A DNA stretch of 64,000 bases from Mesorhizobium amorphae CCNWGS0123 (GCF_001686985.1 NZ_CP015318.1:3718001-3782000), one strand, 5' to 3'. Positions 1-8,810 are shown, numbered from the stretch's first letter. Numbers and translations are program-made. Notes: generated by a model from the letters alone, not told the origin.

Positions 1-1
1 G

Positions 2-580
2 CATCGCGCAGATGCCGACAAGGGCAAGGCGTTCTTCGAACAGACCTTTACCGCTTGTGCGGCGCTGATGCAGACGATCGTGCGCCACCCGAGGCCCGTC
101 ATCGCCGAGGTAGACGGCCTGGCCACCGCCGCCGGGCTGCAGCTGGTCGCCAGCTGCGACCTCGCCATCGCCTCGCATGAGGCGACTTTCTGCACGCCCG
201 GCGTCAACATCGGCCTGTTCTGCTCGACGCCGATGGTGGCGCTGTCGCGCAACGTCTCGCGCAAGCACGCCATTGAGATGCTTCTGACCGGCGAGACCAT
301 CGATGCGGCGACGGCCAAGGAATTCGGCCTGGTCAACCGCATCGTGCCGCGCGAATACTTGAATCAGATTGTCACCAAATACGCGCAAACCATTGCTTCC
401 AAATCATCTTTGGTCGTGAAGACCGGCAAGGAAGCTTTCTATGCGCAGGCCGAGATGGGCCTAGCGGATGCCTATGCCTATACCGGCCGCGTCATGGTGG
501 AAAACATGCTGGCCCGCGACGCCGAGGAAGGCATCGGCGCCTTCATCGGCAAGCGCAAGCCGGAGTGGAAGGAGGACTAG
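2..580 (+). CDS. enoyl-CoA hydratase/isomerase family protein, 5' end outside window
   Basis: The frame is open from base 2, so the start codon lies upstream; 192 residues are visible. This is the crotonase fold, which acts on acyl-CoA thioesters in the cytoplasm. The oxyanion-hole region reads VDGLATAAGLQLVASCDLAIA, and the following block PGVNIGLFCSTPMVALSRNV is typical of the ECHDC3-like branch, whose members often lack the canonical catalytic glutamate pair. The substrate is therefore uncertain. The C-terminus, ending KRKPEWKED, is the normal family end. Two bases separate the stop from the next start, so it is probably co-transcribed with the VOC gene. Confidence 0.85.
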   Translation, partial: HRADADKGKAFFEQTFTACAALMQTIVRHPRPVIAEVDGLATAAGLQLVASCDLAIASHEATFCTPGVNIGLFCSTPMVALSRNVSRKHAIEMLLTGETIDAATAKEFGLVNRIVPREYLNQIVTKYAQTIASKSSLVVKTGKEAFYAQAEMGLADAYAYTGRVMVENMLARDAEEGIGAFIGKRKPEWKED

Positions 581-582
581 AA

Positions 583-1005
583 ATGGAGCCGCGCATCTCC
601 ATCATCACCATAGCCACCGACGATCTCGACCGCGCCGCGCGCTTTTACGAGGCGATGGGCCTGAAACGCCATGCCGGGATCACCGATGGCGTCGCCTTCT
701 TCCAGATGGGCGGCGCCATTCTCGGCCTGTTCCCACGCGCCAGCGCCGAGGAGGATTCGGGCGTCACCTTCGCCGGAGCACCGTCGGCGGTCTACCTTGC
801 CTACAACACCCGCTCCGACGCCGAGGTCGACGAGGTGCTTGCCATGGTCGAGAAGGCCGGCGGCCGTGTCGTCAAGCCGGCAAGCCGCGCCTTCTGGGGC
901 GGCTGGTACGGCTATTTCGCCGATGCCGACGGGCATGTCTGGGAAGTGGCGCACAATCCGGCCTTTCCGATCGCGGAAGACGGCTCGATTTCCCTGCCGG
1001 CCTGA
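583..1005 (+). CDS. VOC (glyoxalase/bleomycin-resistance fold) family protein
   Basis: A 140-residue protein of the vicinal oxygen chelate fold. It begins with EPRISIITIATDDLDRAARF, the usual first beta-alpha unit with paired Asp-Leu-Asp-Arg, and ends with the matching DADGHVWEVAHNP element that supplies a C-terminal metal-ligand glutamate in many members. The start at 583 is preferred because GGAGGA sits at 571-576; an upstream in-frame ATG at 565 lies inside the preceding gene. It follows the hydratase-like gene by two bases. VOC proteins include isomerases, dioxygenases and resistance proteins, and the substrate cannot be named. Confidence 0.85.
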   Translation: MEPRISIITIATDDLDRAARFYEAMGLKRHAGITDGVAFFQMGGAILGLFPRASAEEDSGVTFAGAPSAVYLAYNTRSDAEVDEVLAMVEKAGGRVVKPASRAFWGGWYGYFADADGHVWEVAHNPAFPIAEDGSISLPA

Positions 1006-1015
1006 CCGCATCCGT

Positions 1016-1792
1016 ATGGCGCCTCGCAAGCAACTGACGCGGCTGAAGGCGCCCTACCTCAAGCGCATCCTGCTCGAGCCGGCACGGGTAGCAGACTGGG
1101 AAAAGTACCCGTGGAACCTACCGATCTTCCGTGAGCGCGAATTCCAGTTCGAATTCACCACGCCGATCACCATCATCGTCGGCGAGAACGGCACCGGCAA
1201 ATCGACGCTGCTCGAGGCAATCGGCGCGCTGGCCGGTTACGACGAGGCCGGCGGCGGCAAGGGCTACAGGCCGGTCGATCATACCGCCGCCATCGACAAG
1301 AGTGGCGCGGCGCTTGCCGACACGCTACGCGGCCACTGGCTGCCCAAGGTCACCGCCGGCTGGTTCTTTCGTGCCGAATCCTTTTACTCCGTGGCCCGTT
1401 ACCTCGACCAGGCGGCGCTGGACTCTGGTGGGGCGCCACCGGATTTCCTGTCGTGGTCGCATGGCGAGGGCTTTATCCGCTTCTTCGAGGAGCGTTGCCG
1501 CCGGCAAGGCATCTACATCCTCGACGAGCCCGAAAGCGCGCTTTCGCCGACGCGCCAGATCGAACTGCTCAAACTGCTCAGGCGAATGGACCAGTCGGGA
1601 ACGGCGCAGGTGATCATGGCGACGCATTCGCCGCTGCTGATGGCCTGTCCCGGCGCGCGCCTGTTCCGCATCAGCCGCTTTGGGCTCGATCCGGTCGATT
1701 TTCAGGATACCGACCATTTCCGCATGATGCGCAATTTCTGCAGCGACCCGGATGGTTTTCTCACCGAGGCGTTGTATGAGGACGAGGCATGA
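1016..1792 (+). CDS. predicted AAA ATPase of the COG3910 type
   Basis: A 258-residue single-domain ATPase. Walker A is GENGTGKST at about residues 56-64. A SHGEGF signature-like motif lies in the middle and is followed by Walker B with catalytic acid (GIYILDEPES, about 163-172) and a switch histidine in MATHSPLL. This is the compact ABC/RecF-like arrangement of the COG3910 predicted ATPases, which lack a transporter partner and are of unknown cellular role. The start ATG at 1016 lies 10 bases after the VOC gene. The stop overlaps the next start as ATGA, implying translational coupling to the CoA-binding protein. Confidence 0.8.
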   Translation: MAPRKQLTRLKAPYLKRILLEPARVADWEKYPWNLPIFREREFQFEFTTPITIIVGENGTGKSTLLEAIGALAGYDEAGGGKGYRPVDHTAAIDKSGAALADTLRGHWLPKVTAGWFFRAESFYSVARYLDQAALDSGGAPPDFLSWSHGEGFIRFFEERCRRQGIYILDEPESALSPTRQIELLKLLRRMDQSGTAQVIMATHSPLLMACPGARLFRISRFGLDPVDFQDTDHFRMMRNFCSDPDGFLTEALYEDEA

Positions 1793-2310
1793 ACCACGAC
1801 AGCTACGACAATGCCTACATCGGCGGCATCCTCAATTCGGTGAAGACCATCGCCATGGTCGGCGCGTCGCCCAACGACGTGCGGCCAAGCTTTTTCGTGC
1901 TGAAATACCTTTTAGCCAAGGGGTTCTCGGTGTTCCCGATCAATCCGGGACATGCCGGCAAGGAGATCCTCGGCCGAACCGTCTATGCAAGGCTCGTCGA
2001 TCTCCCTGAACCCATCGACATGGTCGACATCTTTCGCGGCTCCGCGGCCGTGCCTGGCGTCATAGAGGAGATTTTGCGGCTCGATCCCTTGCCGAAGGTC
2101 GTCTGGATGCAGCTTGGCGTGCGCAATGATGAGGCCGCCGCGCGCGCCGAGGCCGCCGGCATGAAGGTGGTGATGAACCGCTGCCCCAAGATCGAATACG
2201 GCAAGCTGTCCGGCGAGATCGGCTGGACCGGCGTCAACTCGGGCGTGCTGTCGTCGAAGAAGCCGCTGATGCGCCAGGGATTCCAGAGTTTTGGCGTTCG
2301 CCAGAAGTAG
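1789..2310 (+). CDS. CoA-binding domain protein (YccU-like)
   Basis: A 173-residue stand-alone Rossmann-type CoA-binding protein. The nucleotide-binding start TIAMVGASPNDVRPS, the middle strand PKVVWMQLGVRNDEAA and the conserved tail MNRCPKIEYGKL are all typical of the YccU/CoA_binding_2 family. The family usually covers about 140 residues, so the C-terminal 30 residues are a modest extension. It overlaps the upstream ATPase by four bases. These proteins resemble the CoA-binding domain of succinyl-CoA synthetase but have no proven reaction. Confidence 0.85.
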   Translation: MNHDSYDNAYIGGILNSVKTIAMVGASPNDVRPSFFVLKYLLAKGFSVFPINPGHAGKEILGRTVYARLVDLPEPIDMVDIFRGSAAVPGVIEEILRLDPLPKVVWMQLGVRNDEAAARAEAAGMKVVMNRCPKIEYGKLSGEIGWTGVNSGVLSSKKPLMRQGFQSFGVRQK

Positions 2311-2456
2311 AAGCAAAATTATTCCGCAGGCTGGCGCATTTTCTCGCTCACCGGGCGCCGATCGCTCGCCGAAAGGCATTTTCTTCTTTGCATTCGCAAG
2401 CGCGCTTCGCCAAGAATGCCCGGCGATTTTGAGAGATTTCAAAAGGGAGGTTTTAG

Positions 2457-3737
2457 ATGACCCGTACGCCCGGTTTCAACACGCTCGCCGTTCATGCCGG
2501 CGCCAAGCCTGATCCGGCGACGGGGGCACGGGCGACCCCGATCTACCAGACCACTTCCTATGTCTTCGACGACGCCGATCATGCGGCCTCGCTGTTCGGG
2601 CTGAAGGCGTTCGGCAATATCTACACCCGCATCATGAACCCGACGCAGGCGGTGCTCGAGGAACGCGTCGCGGCACTCGAGGGTGGCACAGCGGCACTTG
2701 CGGTCGCATCGGGTCATGCCGCGCAGATCCTGGTGTTTCACAACCTCATGCAGCCGGGCGATAATTTCGTCGCCGCGACAAGGCTTTACGGCGGCTCGAT
2801 CAACCAGTTCGGTCATGCTTTCAAGAATTACGGCTGGCAGGTGCGCTGGGCCGACACCGACGACGTCTCGACCTTCGAGAGCCAGATCGATGACAGGACC
2901 AAGGCGATCTTCATTGAGAGCCTGGCCAATCCGGGCGGCGTCTTCGTCGACATCGAGAAGATCGGCGACATCGCCCGCAAGCACGGCCTGCCGCTGATCG
3001 TCGACAACACGCTGGCCTCGCCCTATCTGGTGCGGCCGATCGAGCACGGCGCCGACATCGTCGTGCATTCGTTGACCAAGTTCATCGGCGGCCACGGCAA
3101 TTCGATCGGCGGCGCCATCGTTGACGGCGGCACCTTCGACTGGTCGAAGTCGGGCAAATATCCGATGTTGTCGGAGCCACGCCCCGAATATGGCGGCATC
3201 GTCCTGCACGAGACCTTCGGCAATTTCGCCTTCGCCATCGCTGCGCGCGTGCTCGGCCTGCGCGACATCGGTCCGGCGATCTCGCCCTTCAACGCCTTCC
3301 TGATCCTGACCGGGCTGGAAACCCTGCCGCTGCGCATGCAGCGGCACTGCGACAACGCCGTGACGGTTGCCGGCTGGCTGTCCAACCACCCCAAAGTCGC
3401 CTGGGTGAACTATCCCGGCCTGCCCAGCGACAAGAACAACGCCCTGCAGAAGAAGTACTCGCCGCTCGGCGCCGGCGCCGTCTTCACCTTCGGCCTCAAG
3501 GGCGGCTATGCGGCGGGCGTCAAATTCGTCGAGGCGCTCGAACTGTTCTCGCACCTTGCCAATGTCGGCGACACCAAGTCGCTGGTCATCCACCCGGCCT
3601 CGACCACGCATCGCCAGCTTTCCGACGAGCAGAAGGTCAAGGCGGGCGCCGGGCCCGACACGGTCAGGCTTTCTATCGGCATCGAGGATGTCAACGACAT
3701 CGTCGCCGATCTGGAACAGGCGCTGGACAAGGTCTGA
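2457..3737 (+). CDS. metY: O-acetylhomoserine aminocarboxypropyltransferase (sulfhydrylase)
   Basis: A 426-residue PLP enzyme of the Cys/Met metabolism family, close to the usual 425-430 residues of MetY. It would make homocysteine from O-acetylhomoserine and sulfide. The N-terminal block TRPGFNTLAVHAG-like start, the IYQTTSYVF segment and the PLP lysine in VVHSLTKFIGGHG (about residue 207) are diagnostic. The C-terminus holds SLVIHPASTTHRQL, the substrate carboxylate-binding loop. A strong AAGGGAGG site precedes ATG at 2457. The 146-base leader was checked for a SAM-II riboswitch core and none was evident. The cupin gene follows by four bases. Use of O-succinylhomoserine instead (MetZ) cannot be excluded. 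Confidence 0.9.
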   Translation: MTRTPGFNTLAVHAGAKPDPATGARATPIYQTTSYVFDDADHAASLFGLKAFGNIYTRIMNPTQAVLEERVAALEGGTAALAVASGHAAQILVFHNLMQPGDNFVAATRLYGGSINQFGHAFKNYGWQVRWADTDDVSTFESQIDDRTKAIFIESLANPGGVFVDIEKIGDIARKHGLPLIVDNTLASPYLVRPIEHGADIVVHSLTKFIGGHGNSIGGAIVDGGTFDWSKSGKYPMLSEPRPEYGGIVLHETFGNFAFAIAARVLGLRDIGPAISPFNAFLILTGLETLPLRMQRHCDNAVTVAGWLSNHPKVAWVNYPGLPSDKNNALQKKYSPLGAGAVFTFGLKGGYAAGVKFVEALELFSHLANVGDTKSLVIHPASTTHRQLSDEQKVKAGAGPDTVRLSIGIEDVNDIVADLEQALDKV

Positions 3738-3741
3738 GATC

Positions 3742-4092
3742 ATGACCACGCCGAACTTTCTGTCCGTCGATACCGACAGCGTCGAACCGGAAGCCGGCGC
3801 GCCGGCGCCGGATCGCCTGATCTCGGGCGATCCGAAATTCCGTACCTGGAACGTCGAGGAGCGCGACGGCGGCCTCTATGCCGGCATCTGGGAATCGACG
3901 CCGGGCAAATGGCGCATCGTCTATGACGAGTGGGAGTTCTGCCACATCCTGTCGGGCGTGTCGGTCATCTCCGAGGACGGCGGCGAGGCGCGCACCGTGC
4001 GGGCCGGCGACAGTTTCGTGCTCCGGCCCGGCTTCAAGGGCAGTTGGGAAGTGCTTGAAACGACGCGCAAGGAATATGTGATCAAGCTCTGA
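3742..4092 (+). CDS. small cupin-domain protein
   Basis: A 116-residue protein with one cupin barrel (DUF861-like). The core reads WRIVYDEWEFCHILSGVSVI, followed by a glycine-rich turn and AGDSFVLRPGFKGSWEV, which matches the (S)-ureidoglycine aminohydrolase/EutQ-like cupin group in shape. The start at 3742 follows metY by four bases, so co-transcription is likely. The in-frame extension back to 3508 lies inside metY and is not used. No specific substrate can be given. Confidence 0.8.
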   Translation: MTTPNFLSVDTDSVEPEAGAPAPDRLISGDPKFRTWNVEERDGGLYAGIWESTPGKWRIVYDEWEFCHILSGVSVISEDGGEARTVRAGDSFVLRPGFKGSWEVLETTRKEYVIKL

Positions 4093-4107
4093 CGACCTGC
4101 CGGCGGG

Positions 4108-4833
4108 TCACAACAGGCGATCGATATCCGCGTCGGAAAATCCGTATCCGTTCATCATCTCCCTGTGCCAGGAACCACCCAGCAATTCGCCGAGGCAGGA
4201 GTCGAGACGCTGGCGCAGCGCCGCACTGCCCTTGGCGAGCGCGAAAGCGCCGGCGGCCGGTTGCTTTTCCTCTGCCGGGACGTTGATGACCGCGAGATCT
4301 GCCTCGGGGTGCCTGCCCAGATAGCCGCGATGCGCCATGGCGACGCTGGCATAGGCATGCACCGCACCGGCCGCAACGACGTCAGCCGCTTCGGCCTGCG
4401 TGGCGAAGATCCTGATGCGCTCGGACGGAACACCATTCTGCAGGGCCGTCTGATGCTGGACCTGACCTGAGATGACGCCAATCAGGGCCGCCCCGTCCTC
4501 GGCGACGGATCGATAGCCGTCGAAGGCGCGCGGATTGCTTTTCGCGACCAGAAGCCCGTCCGGCAGCATCCAGATCGGCCGGGTGAAGTCGACGAGCTTC
4601 AACCGTTCGTCCGAAATGAACAGTCCCGTGGTCATATCCCAGCGGCCCGAGGCGAGCCCGGACAGCAGCTCGGCGAACTCTGTCTCGATAGGTGAAAAGC
4701 TCTCCAGTTCCAACAGCTGGCAAACCTTGTCGGCGAGCATGGCGTCGCAGCCTCCCAGAACCCCCGAAGCGTCGGTGAAGCAGAAGGGAGGCTCCTGCAG
4801 GAACGCGAATCTCATTGTCACTGGTCCTGTCAC
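4108..4833 (-). CDS. SBP_bac_3-like solute-binding domain protein lacking a signal peptide
   Basis: About 235-241 residues with the fold of polar amino-acid ABC-transporter binding proteins: the early FAFLQEPPFCFTDASGVLGG, the hinge segment MTTGLFISDERLKLVDFTRP and a second lobe with LIGVISGQVQ. The mature-like sequence begins almost at the start codon (GTG 4833 or ATG 4815), so no signal peptide or lipobox is present. It probably stays in the cytoplasm unless exported some other way. It starts three bases after the P450 stop and is likely in the same operon. No transporter genes are nearby. The role may be ligand sensing or buffering, which is inference. Confidence 0.75.
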   Translation of the reverse strand: MTGPVTMRFAFLQEPPFCFTDASGVLGGCDAMLADKVCQLLELESFSPIETEFAELLSGLASGRWDMTTGLFISDERLKLVDFTRPIWMLPDGLLVAKSNPRAFDGYRSVAEDGAALIGVISGQVQHQTALQNGVPSERIRIFATQAEAADVVAAGAVHAYASVAMAHRGYLGRHPEADLAVINVPAEEKQPAAGAFALAKGSAALRQRLDSCLGELLGGSWHREMMNGYGFSDADIDRLL

Positions 4834-4836
4834 TGG

Positions 4837-6084
4837 TCAGAAAGCCACCGCGAGCCTTTCCAGCCCATGGAAATGAAAGGTGTCGCGGAAGCGCGGCTCA
4901 TCCGCAAGGTGGAGCCGGGGCTGTCGCTCGAACAAGGTCTTCAGGGACACCTGCAATTCGAGCCTCGCCAGCGGCGCGCCGATGCAGAAATGGATGCCGG
5001 CGCCGAACGAGACGTTTTTCTGGTCCCCGCGTCCGGGTCGGAAAGCGCCGGGTTCGGCAAAGGCCAGGGGATCGTGATTGGCCATGCCGAGCAGCAGCGC
5101 GATCTTGTCGCCAGGCTTGAGCACGATCCCGGGCCCGGCGTCGATCTCCTCATAGGCATAGCGCAGGAACATGTGCAGCGGCGCGTCGAAGCGCAGGCAT
5201 TCCTCCACCGTTGCCGCGGTCGCGTCCGGCGTGGTGAAGAAGCGGCTGGGGTCACCGCCTTGCGCCAGGATCGAACGCACGGCATTGCCGGTCTGGTGCA
5301 CGGTCGCCTCATGGCCGGCATTGAGCAGCAGGATGGCCGAGGACACCAGTTCGTCCTCCGACAGTTTCTGGTCGTCCTCCTGCGCCGCGATCAGCAGCGA
5401 TAGCAGGTCGTCGCCCGGCTGCTTGCGTCGCTCGGCGACATAGCCGCGCAAAAAGTCGGAAAAGTCGCGCGCGGCGCGATTGGCCGTCTCTTCGGTCTCA
5501 CGCGTGCGGCCATGCATGTACATGGCAACCATCTGGTGCGACCAGTCGAGCAGCTGCGGCCCCATCTCGACCGGCACGCCGAGCATTTCGGCAATGATGG
5601 TGATCGGCAGGGGCGAGGCAAAGGACGGCAGCAGGTCGACTCCGTCAGGCTCGAACCGGTCGATCAGCTCGTTGGCTAGAGCCTCGACGCGCGGCCGGAG
5701 CCGCTCGATCTGGCGCGAGACGAAGGCGCGGTTGACCAGCGTCCGCAGCCTGGTGTGGACCGGCGGCTCGAGTTCCAGCATCGAATTAGCCTCGATGCCG
5801 TCGAAGGCGCTGAGATGCGAGCGGTCCGCGCCGACACCGCGGCTGTCGGGAATGCCGGCCGGGTTCTGGCGGCCGAAACGGCGGTCGCGAAGCAGCCGGT
5901 TGACGTCGTCGAAACCGCCAAAACACCAGAAGCCGTAATCCTCCCAGAAAAAGGCACTCGATGCGCCATGCAGGAAGCCATAGGCCTTGTATGGATTCTG
6001 GAAGAACGCCGGCTCATGCGGGTCGAGCCGCAACCGGCGATTGGCTGGATCAAGCACGAGATAGGAGGGCATCAATTCGATCAT
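4837..6084 (-). CDS. cytochrome P450 monooxygenase
   Basis: A soluble bacterial class I P450 of 415 residues. The I-helix motif LLNAGHEATVHQT is present with the acid/threonine-type oxygen-activation residues. The K-helix ExxR is in EECLRFDAPLHMFLRYA. The heme-ligand loop SFGAGIHFCIGAPLARLE carries the axial cysteine about 55 residues before the end. It would hydroxylate a small hydrophobic substrate with electrons from a ferredoxin or reductase, neither of which is encoded nearby. The gene diverges from the FAD oxidoreductase at 6190. The partner downstream is the signal-less binding protein. The substrate is unknown. Confidence 0.93.
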   Translation of the reverse strand: MIELMPSYLVLDPANRRLRLDPHEPAFFQNPYKAYGFLHGASSAFFWEDYGFWCFGGFDDVNRLLRDRRFGRQNPAGIPDSRGVGADRSHLSAFDGIEANSMLELEPPVHTRLRTLVNRAFVSRQIERLRPRVEALANELIDRFEPDGVDLLPSFASPLPITIIAEMLGVPVEMGPQLLDWSHQMVAMYMHGRTRETEETANRAARDFSDFLRGYVAERRKQPGDDLLSLLIAAQEDDQKLSEDELVSSAILLLNAGHEATVHQTGNAVRSILAQGGDPSRFFTTPDATAATVEECLRFDAPLHMFLRYAYEEIDAGPGIVLKPGDKIALLLGMANHDPLAFAEPGAFRPGRGDQKNVSFGAGIHFCIGAPLARLELQVSLKTLFERQPRLHLADEPRFRDTFHFHGLERLAVAF

Positions 6085-6189
6085 GCCAGATGATTAGCGC
6101 GCCTTGCCTGCCCGCTGCCAGACCGTATGTTGGCGCCCGGCAACCCAATGTATTGAGCCAGAAGAAGCGGCTACCGAAGGAAGTTTTCC

Positions 6190-7293
6190 ATGAACGTGAT
6201 CGTGGTTGGTGCCGGCATCGCCGGACTTTCGACGGCGTGGTCGCTGGTCAAGGCCGGCCATAGCGTGTCGCTCGTCGAGCAGGGGCCGATCCCCAATCCG
6301 CTCGCCGCGTCCGGCGACCATCACCGTGTCATTCGTCGCGCCTACCGTGCCGGAACCGGCTATGGCCGATTGATCACCGAAGCCTACGAGGCCTGGGACG
6401 AGATGTGGGCCGATCTCGGCGAGAACCACCTCGATCCCAGGGGCTTCCTCTGCATCTCGCGCGAGCCGGGCGATGAGGCCGAGGAATACCGCGAAGGTTT
6501 GGAGGAGGGGAATTTTCCGTTCGAATTGTTCGAGCCCGACGCTGCGGTTGAGCGCTGGCCGTTCCTCGAGCCCAATTCGTTCCGCTACGCCTATTTCTCG
6601 ACGGAAGGCGGCGCCCTGCATTGCCGCGGGATCGCCTCGGGCCTCGCGGCATGGCTGCGCGCCAACGGCGCCAACATCTATGAACACAGCAAGGTGACGG
6701 AGGTCGACGCCGAGGCAGGCCGCATCGTGCTGGCCTCTGGCGAGACCATGCAGGCCGACCGCATCGTCGTCGCGGCCGGCGCCTGGGTGCTGAAACTGTT
6801 TCCGGAACTCGGCGGCGAACTGAAGACTTTTCGCACCGCGCTCGCCTATGTCGAACCGCCGGCGAATCTGCAAGCGACCTGGGAGGCGGCCCCCGTCGTT
6901 CTCGACGTTGGCGGCGCCACCGATGGTTATATTATCCCGATCTCGCGTGGCGCCGGCATGAAATTCGGTTCCGGCCTGCACAGGGTGCCGACCAGCGACG
7001 CCGACTGGAACCGCGAGCCGGTGCCGGGCGAGGGGGAGGCGATCCGCAACCTGTTCTCGCCGCCCATCGCCAACATCGAGGAATACGAGGTGACCGAAGT
7101 CGTCACCTGTGCCTATACCTTCACCGCCGACGAGAAGTTCCTGGCGCATGAGAAGGGCAAATGCCTGATCGTCTCGGCCTGCTCCGGCCATGGCTACAAA
7201 TTCGGCGCGGCGGTCGGCCGGCGCGTGGCGGCGGCAGTCGGCGACGGCGACATTGCCGGCCTGAAGAAATGGCTGCGGGCGGAGGTTGCCTAA
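6190..7293 (+). CDS. FAD-dependent oxidoreductase, DAO/monomeric sarcosine oxidase type
   Basis: A 367-residue protein with an N-terminal dinucleotide-binding motif VVGAGIAGLSTAWSLVKAGH and the DAO-superfamily C-terminal glycine-rich end CSGHGYKFGAAVGRRVA. The GDHHRVIRRAY segment at about residues 39-49 resembles the covalent-flavin histidine region of monomeric sarcosine oxidase and N-methyltryptophan oxidase. The likely reaction is oxidation of a secondary amine or N-methyl amino acid to an imine with release of peroxide. It is divergent from the P450. Its last four bases overlap the convergent gene at 7290. The exact amine is not predictable. Confidence 0.87.
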   Translation: MNVIVVGAGIAGLSTAWSLVKAGHSVSLVEQGPIPNPLAASGDHHRVIRRAYRAGTGYGRLITEAYEAWDEMWADLGENHLDPRGFLCISREPGDEAEEYREGLEEGNFPFELFEPDAAVERWPFLEPNSFRYAYFSTEGGALHCRGIASGLAAWLRANGANIYEHSKVTEVDAEAGRIVLASGETMQADRIVVAAGAWVLKLFPELGGELKTFRTALAYVEPPANLQATWEAAPVVLDVGGATDGYIIPISRGAGMKFGSGLHRVPTSDADWNREPVPGEGEAIRNLFSPPIANIEEYEVTEVVTCAYTFTADEKFLAHEKGKCLIVSACSGHGYKFGAAVGRRVAAAVGDGDIAGLKKWLRAEVA

Positions 7294-7883
7294 TCCGGGC
7301 AGTGCCGCGCAATATGCACGCGCCGCCACTTGGTGGAGCCCTCTCGCACCAGCACCCGGCGCGGTACCCTCTGGTATGAAGGCGCAATCTCGGTGATGCG
7401 GCGTCGTTCCGGCCGCACCAGTACCTCCCGGGCGACACTTTCATATTCAGCCGGAAGAACCACGCGCCGCGTGCGCGCGGGCTCGACGATCACCGTTTCG
7501 GCAACGCGCGCATATCGCGCCTTGCGCCAGACCTTGCACAGCACCTTGCGGCCGTGGATGACGCGCCACTCCCAGGCATAGCCGCCATCGTCGACCTTGA
7601 CCGTGTGGTAGATGGTGCGCGTGATTGCCGGCACGACCTCATAGGTGACGCGAGGAGGCGCGATCAGCTCCACGCTCTCGCGCGTGCCGTAGATCGGCGG
7701 ATCGTAGTCGACCAGCTGCCCGCCAGGGCTCACCATCACGTCCTCATAGACCGTGTCGTAGAGGGCCGGCCTGTGCTCTGGTTCATAACATTCAAGCGCG
7801 CGGCCGCCGGCCGCGGTTTCGGACGCGGTGGCAAGGATTGCGAGGCTGGCAACGGCGAGCGATGCAGGACTTTTCTGGATCAT
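7290..7883 (-). CDS. secreted hypothetical protein with repeated beta-type motifs
   Basis: A 197-residue protein from ATG 7883, preceded by GGGGGAG. A cleavable-looking signal sequence (SLAVASLAILATASETAAGG) is followed by ECYEPEHRP. The mature part contains several short similar units in which valine/tyrosine-rich strands alternate with arginine-rich turns, for example EYESVAREVLV, PSYQRVPRRVLV and VTYEVVPAITRTIYHTV. The family is recognisable from rhizobial genomes as hypothetical periplasmic or outer-membrane-associated proteins, but no function is known to me. The basic C-terminus could bind nucleic acid, polysaccharide or peptidoglycan. The longer in-frame start at 7937 is less likely. 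Confidence 0.7.
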   Translation of the reverse strand: MIQKSPASLAVASLAILATASETAAGGRALECYEPEHRPALYDTVYEDVMVSPGGQLVDYDPPIYGTRESVELIAPPRVTYEVVPAITRTIYHTVKVDDGGYAWEWRVIHGRKVLCKVWRKARYARVAETVIVEPARTRRVVLPAEYESVAREVLVRPERRRITEIAPSYQRVPRRVLVREGSTKWRRVHIARHCPD

Positions 7884-8180
7884 GACACTCCCCCTTCGCG
7901 AACGCGTGGTACAGTTCAACGCAGAAGTGTAGCGCAAGGCGCATCGCGAGGAAGTGATTTTGCCGCGTTTCGTTAAGCGGCGCGGTTAAGGAATTGCTAC
8001 CGGGGCGTCGCCGCAATTCCTTGCGCTCAACGCTTGATTCGACTTAACCAGATGGCTAGGAGGGGCGGCCTTGCGCTAGGGTGAGCCGGCATCCTATTTA
8101 CAACGTAACCGTCAAGAACCGATTCTGCCCGACTTGCTCATTTCCCGGCGCCGGAATCCCATCTCCAAAAAGGGATAGTC

Positions 8181-8810
8181 ATGAAGAACCCCGTCGAAAC
8201 CTACATGAACCTCGTTCCGATGGTGGTCGAACAGACCAATCGCGGCGAGCGGGCCTACGACATTTTCTCGCGCCTGCTGAAAGAGCGCATCATCTTCATC
8301 ACCGGTCCGGTCGAGGATGGCATGGCGACGCTGGTTTGTGCACAGCTTTTGTTCCTCGAGGCCGAGAACCCGAAGAAGGAAATCAACCTCTACATCAATT
8401 CGCCGGGCGGCGTCGTCACCTCGGGCATGGCGATCTACGACACCATGCAGTTCATCAAGCCGGCGGTGTCGACGCTGTGCATCGGCCAGGCTGCTTCGAT
8501 GGGCTCGCTGCTGCTTTGCGCCGGCCAAAAGGACATGCGCTTTGCCACGCCGAACGCCCGCATCATGGTTCACCAGCCTTCCGGCGGCTTCCAGGGCCAG
8601 GCGTCCGACATCGAGCGCCATGCCCAGGACATCATCAAGCTGAAGCGCCGTCTCAACGAGGTCTATGTCAAGCACACCGGCAAGAGCTACGACGAGATCG
8701 AAAAGACGCTCGACCGCGACCATTTCATGACCGCCGACGAGGCCAAGGATTTCGGCCTCATCGACAAGGTCATTTCGTCGCGCGAACCGGTCGAAGGCGT
8801 TGCCGCATAA
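8181..8810 (+). CDS. clpP: ATP-dependent Clp protease proteolytic subunit
   Basis: A 209-residue serine peptidase that forms the two-ring degradation chamber and works with the ClpX ATPase encoded next. The catalytic serine is in GQAASMGSLLL (about residue 106), the histidine in MVHQPSGGFQG (about 130) and the aspartate in the DRDHFMTADEA region. The N-terminal MVVEQTNRGERAYDIFSRL forms the axial-loop region. The start follows a GGGATAGTC region. The gene is monocistronic or read into clpX across a 295-base gap. It lacks the long propeptide of some ClpP proteins. Confidence 0.97.
   Translation: MKNPVETYMNLVPMVVEQTNRGERAYDIFSRLLKERIIFITGPVEDGMATLVCAQLLFLEAENPKKEINLYINSPGGVVTSGMAIYDTMQFIKPAVSTLCIGQAASMGSLLLCAGQKDMRFATPNARIMVHQPSGGFQGQASDIERHAQDIIKLKRRLNEVYVKHTGKSYDEIEKTLDRDHFMTADEAKDFGLIDKVISSREPVEGVAA

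Noticed and set aside
2311..2456. SAM-II riboswitch before metY
   Set aside because: I searched the leader by eye for the conserved core and pseudoknot sequence and could not find it; a covariance search would be decisive.
2439..3749. Minus-strand frame opposite metY
   Set aside because: Shadow frame with no recognisable domain.
8033..8037. Heat-shock (RpoH) promoter before clpP, and likewise CTTGA at 10490-10494 before lon
   Set aside because: CTTGA -35-like boxes are present but no convincing -10 element at the right spacing.
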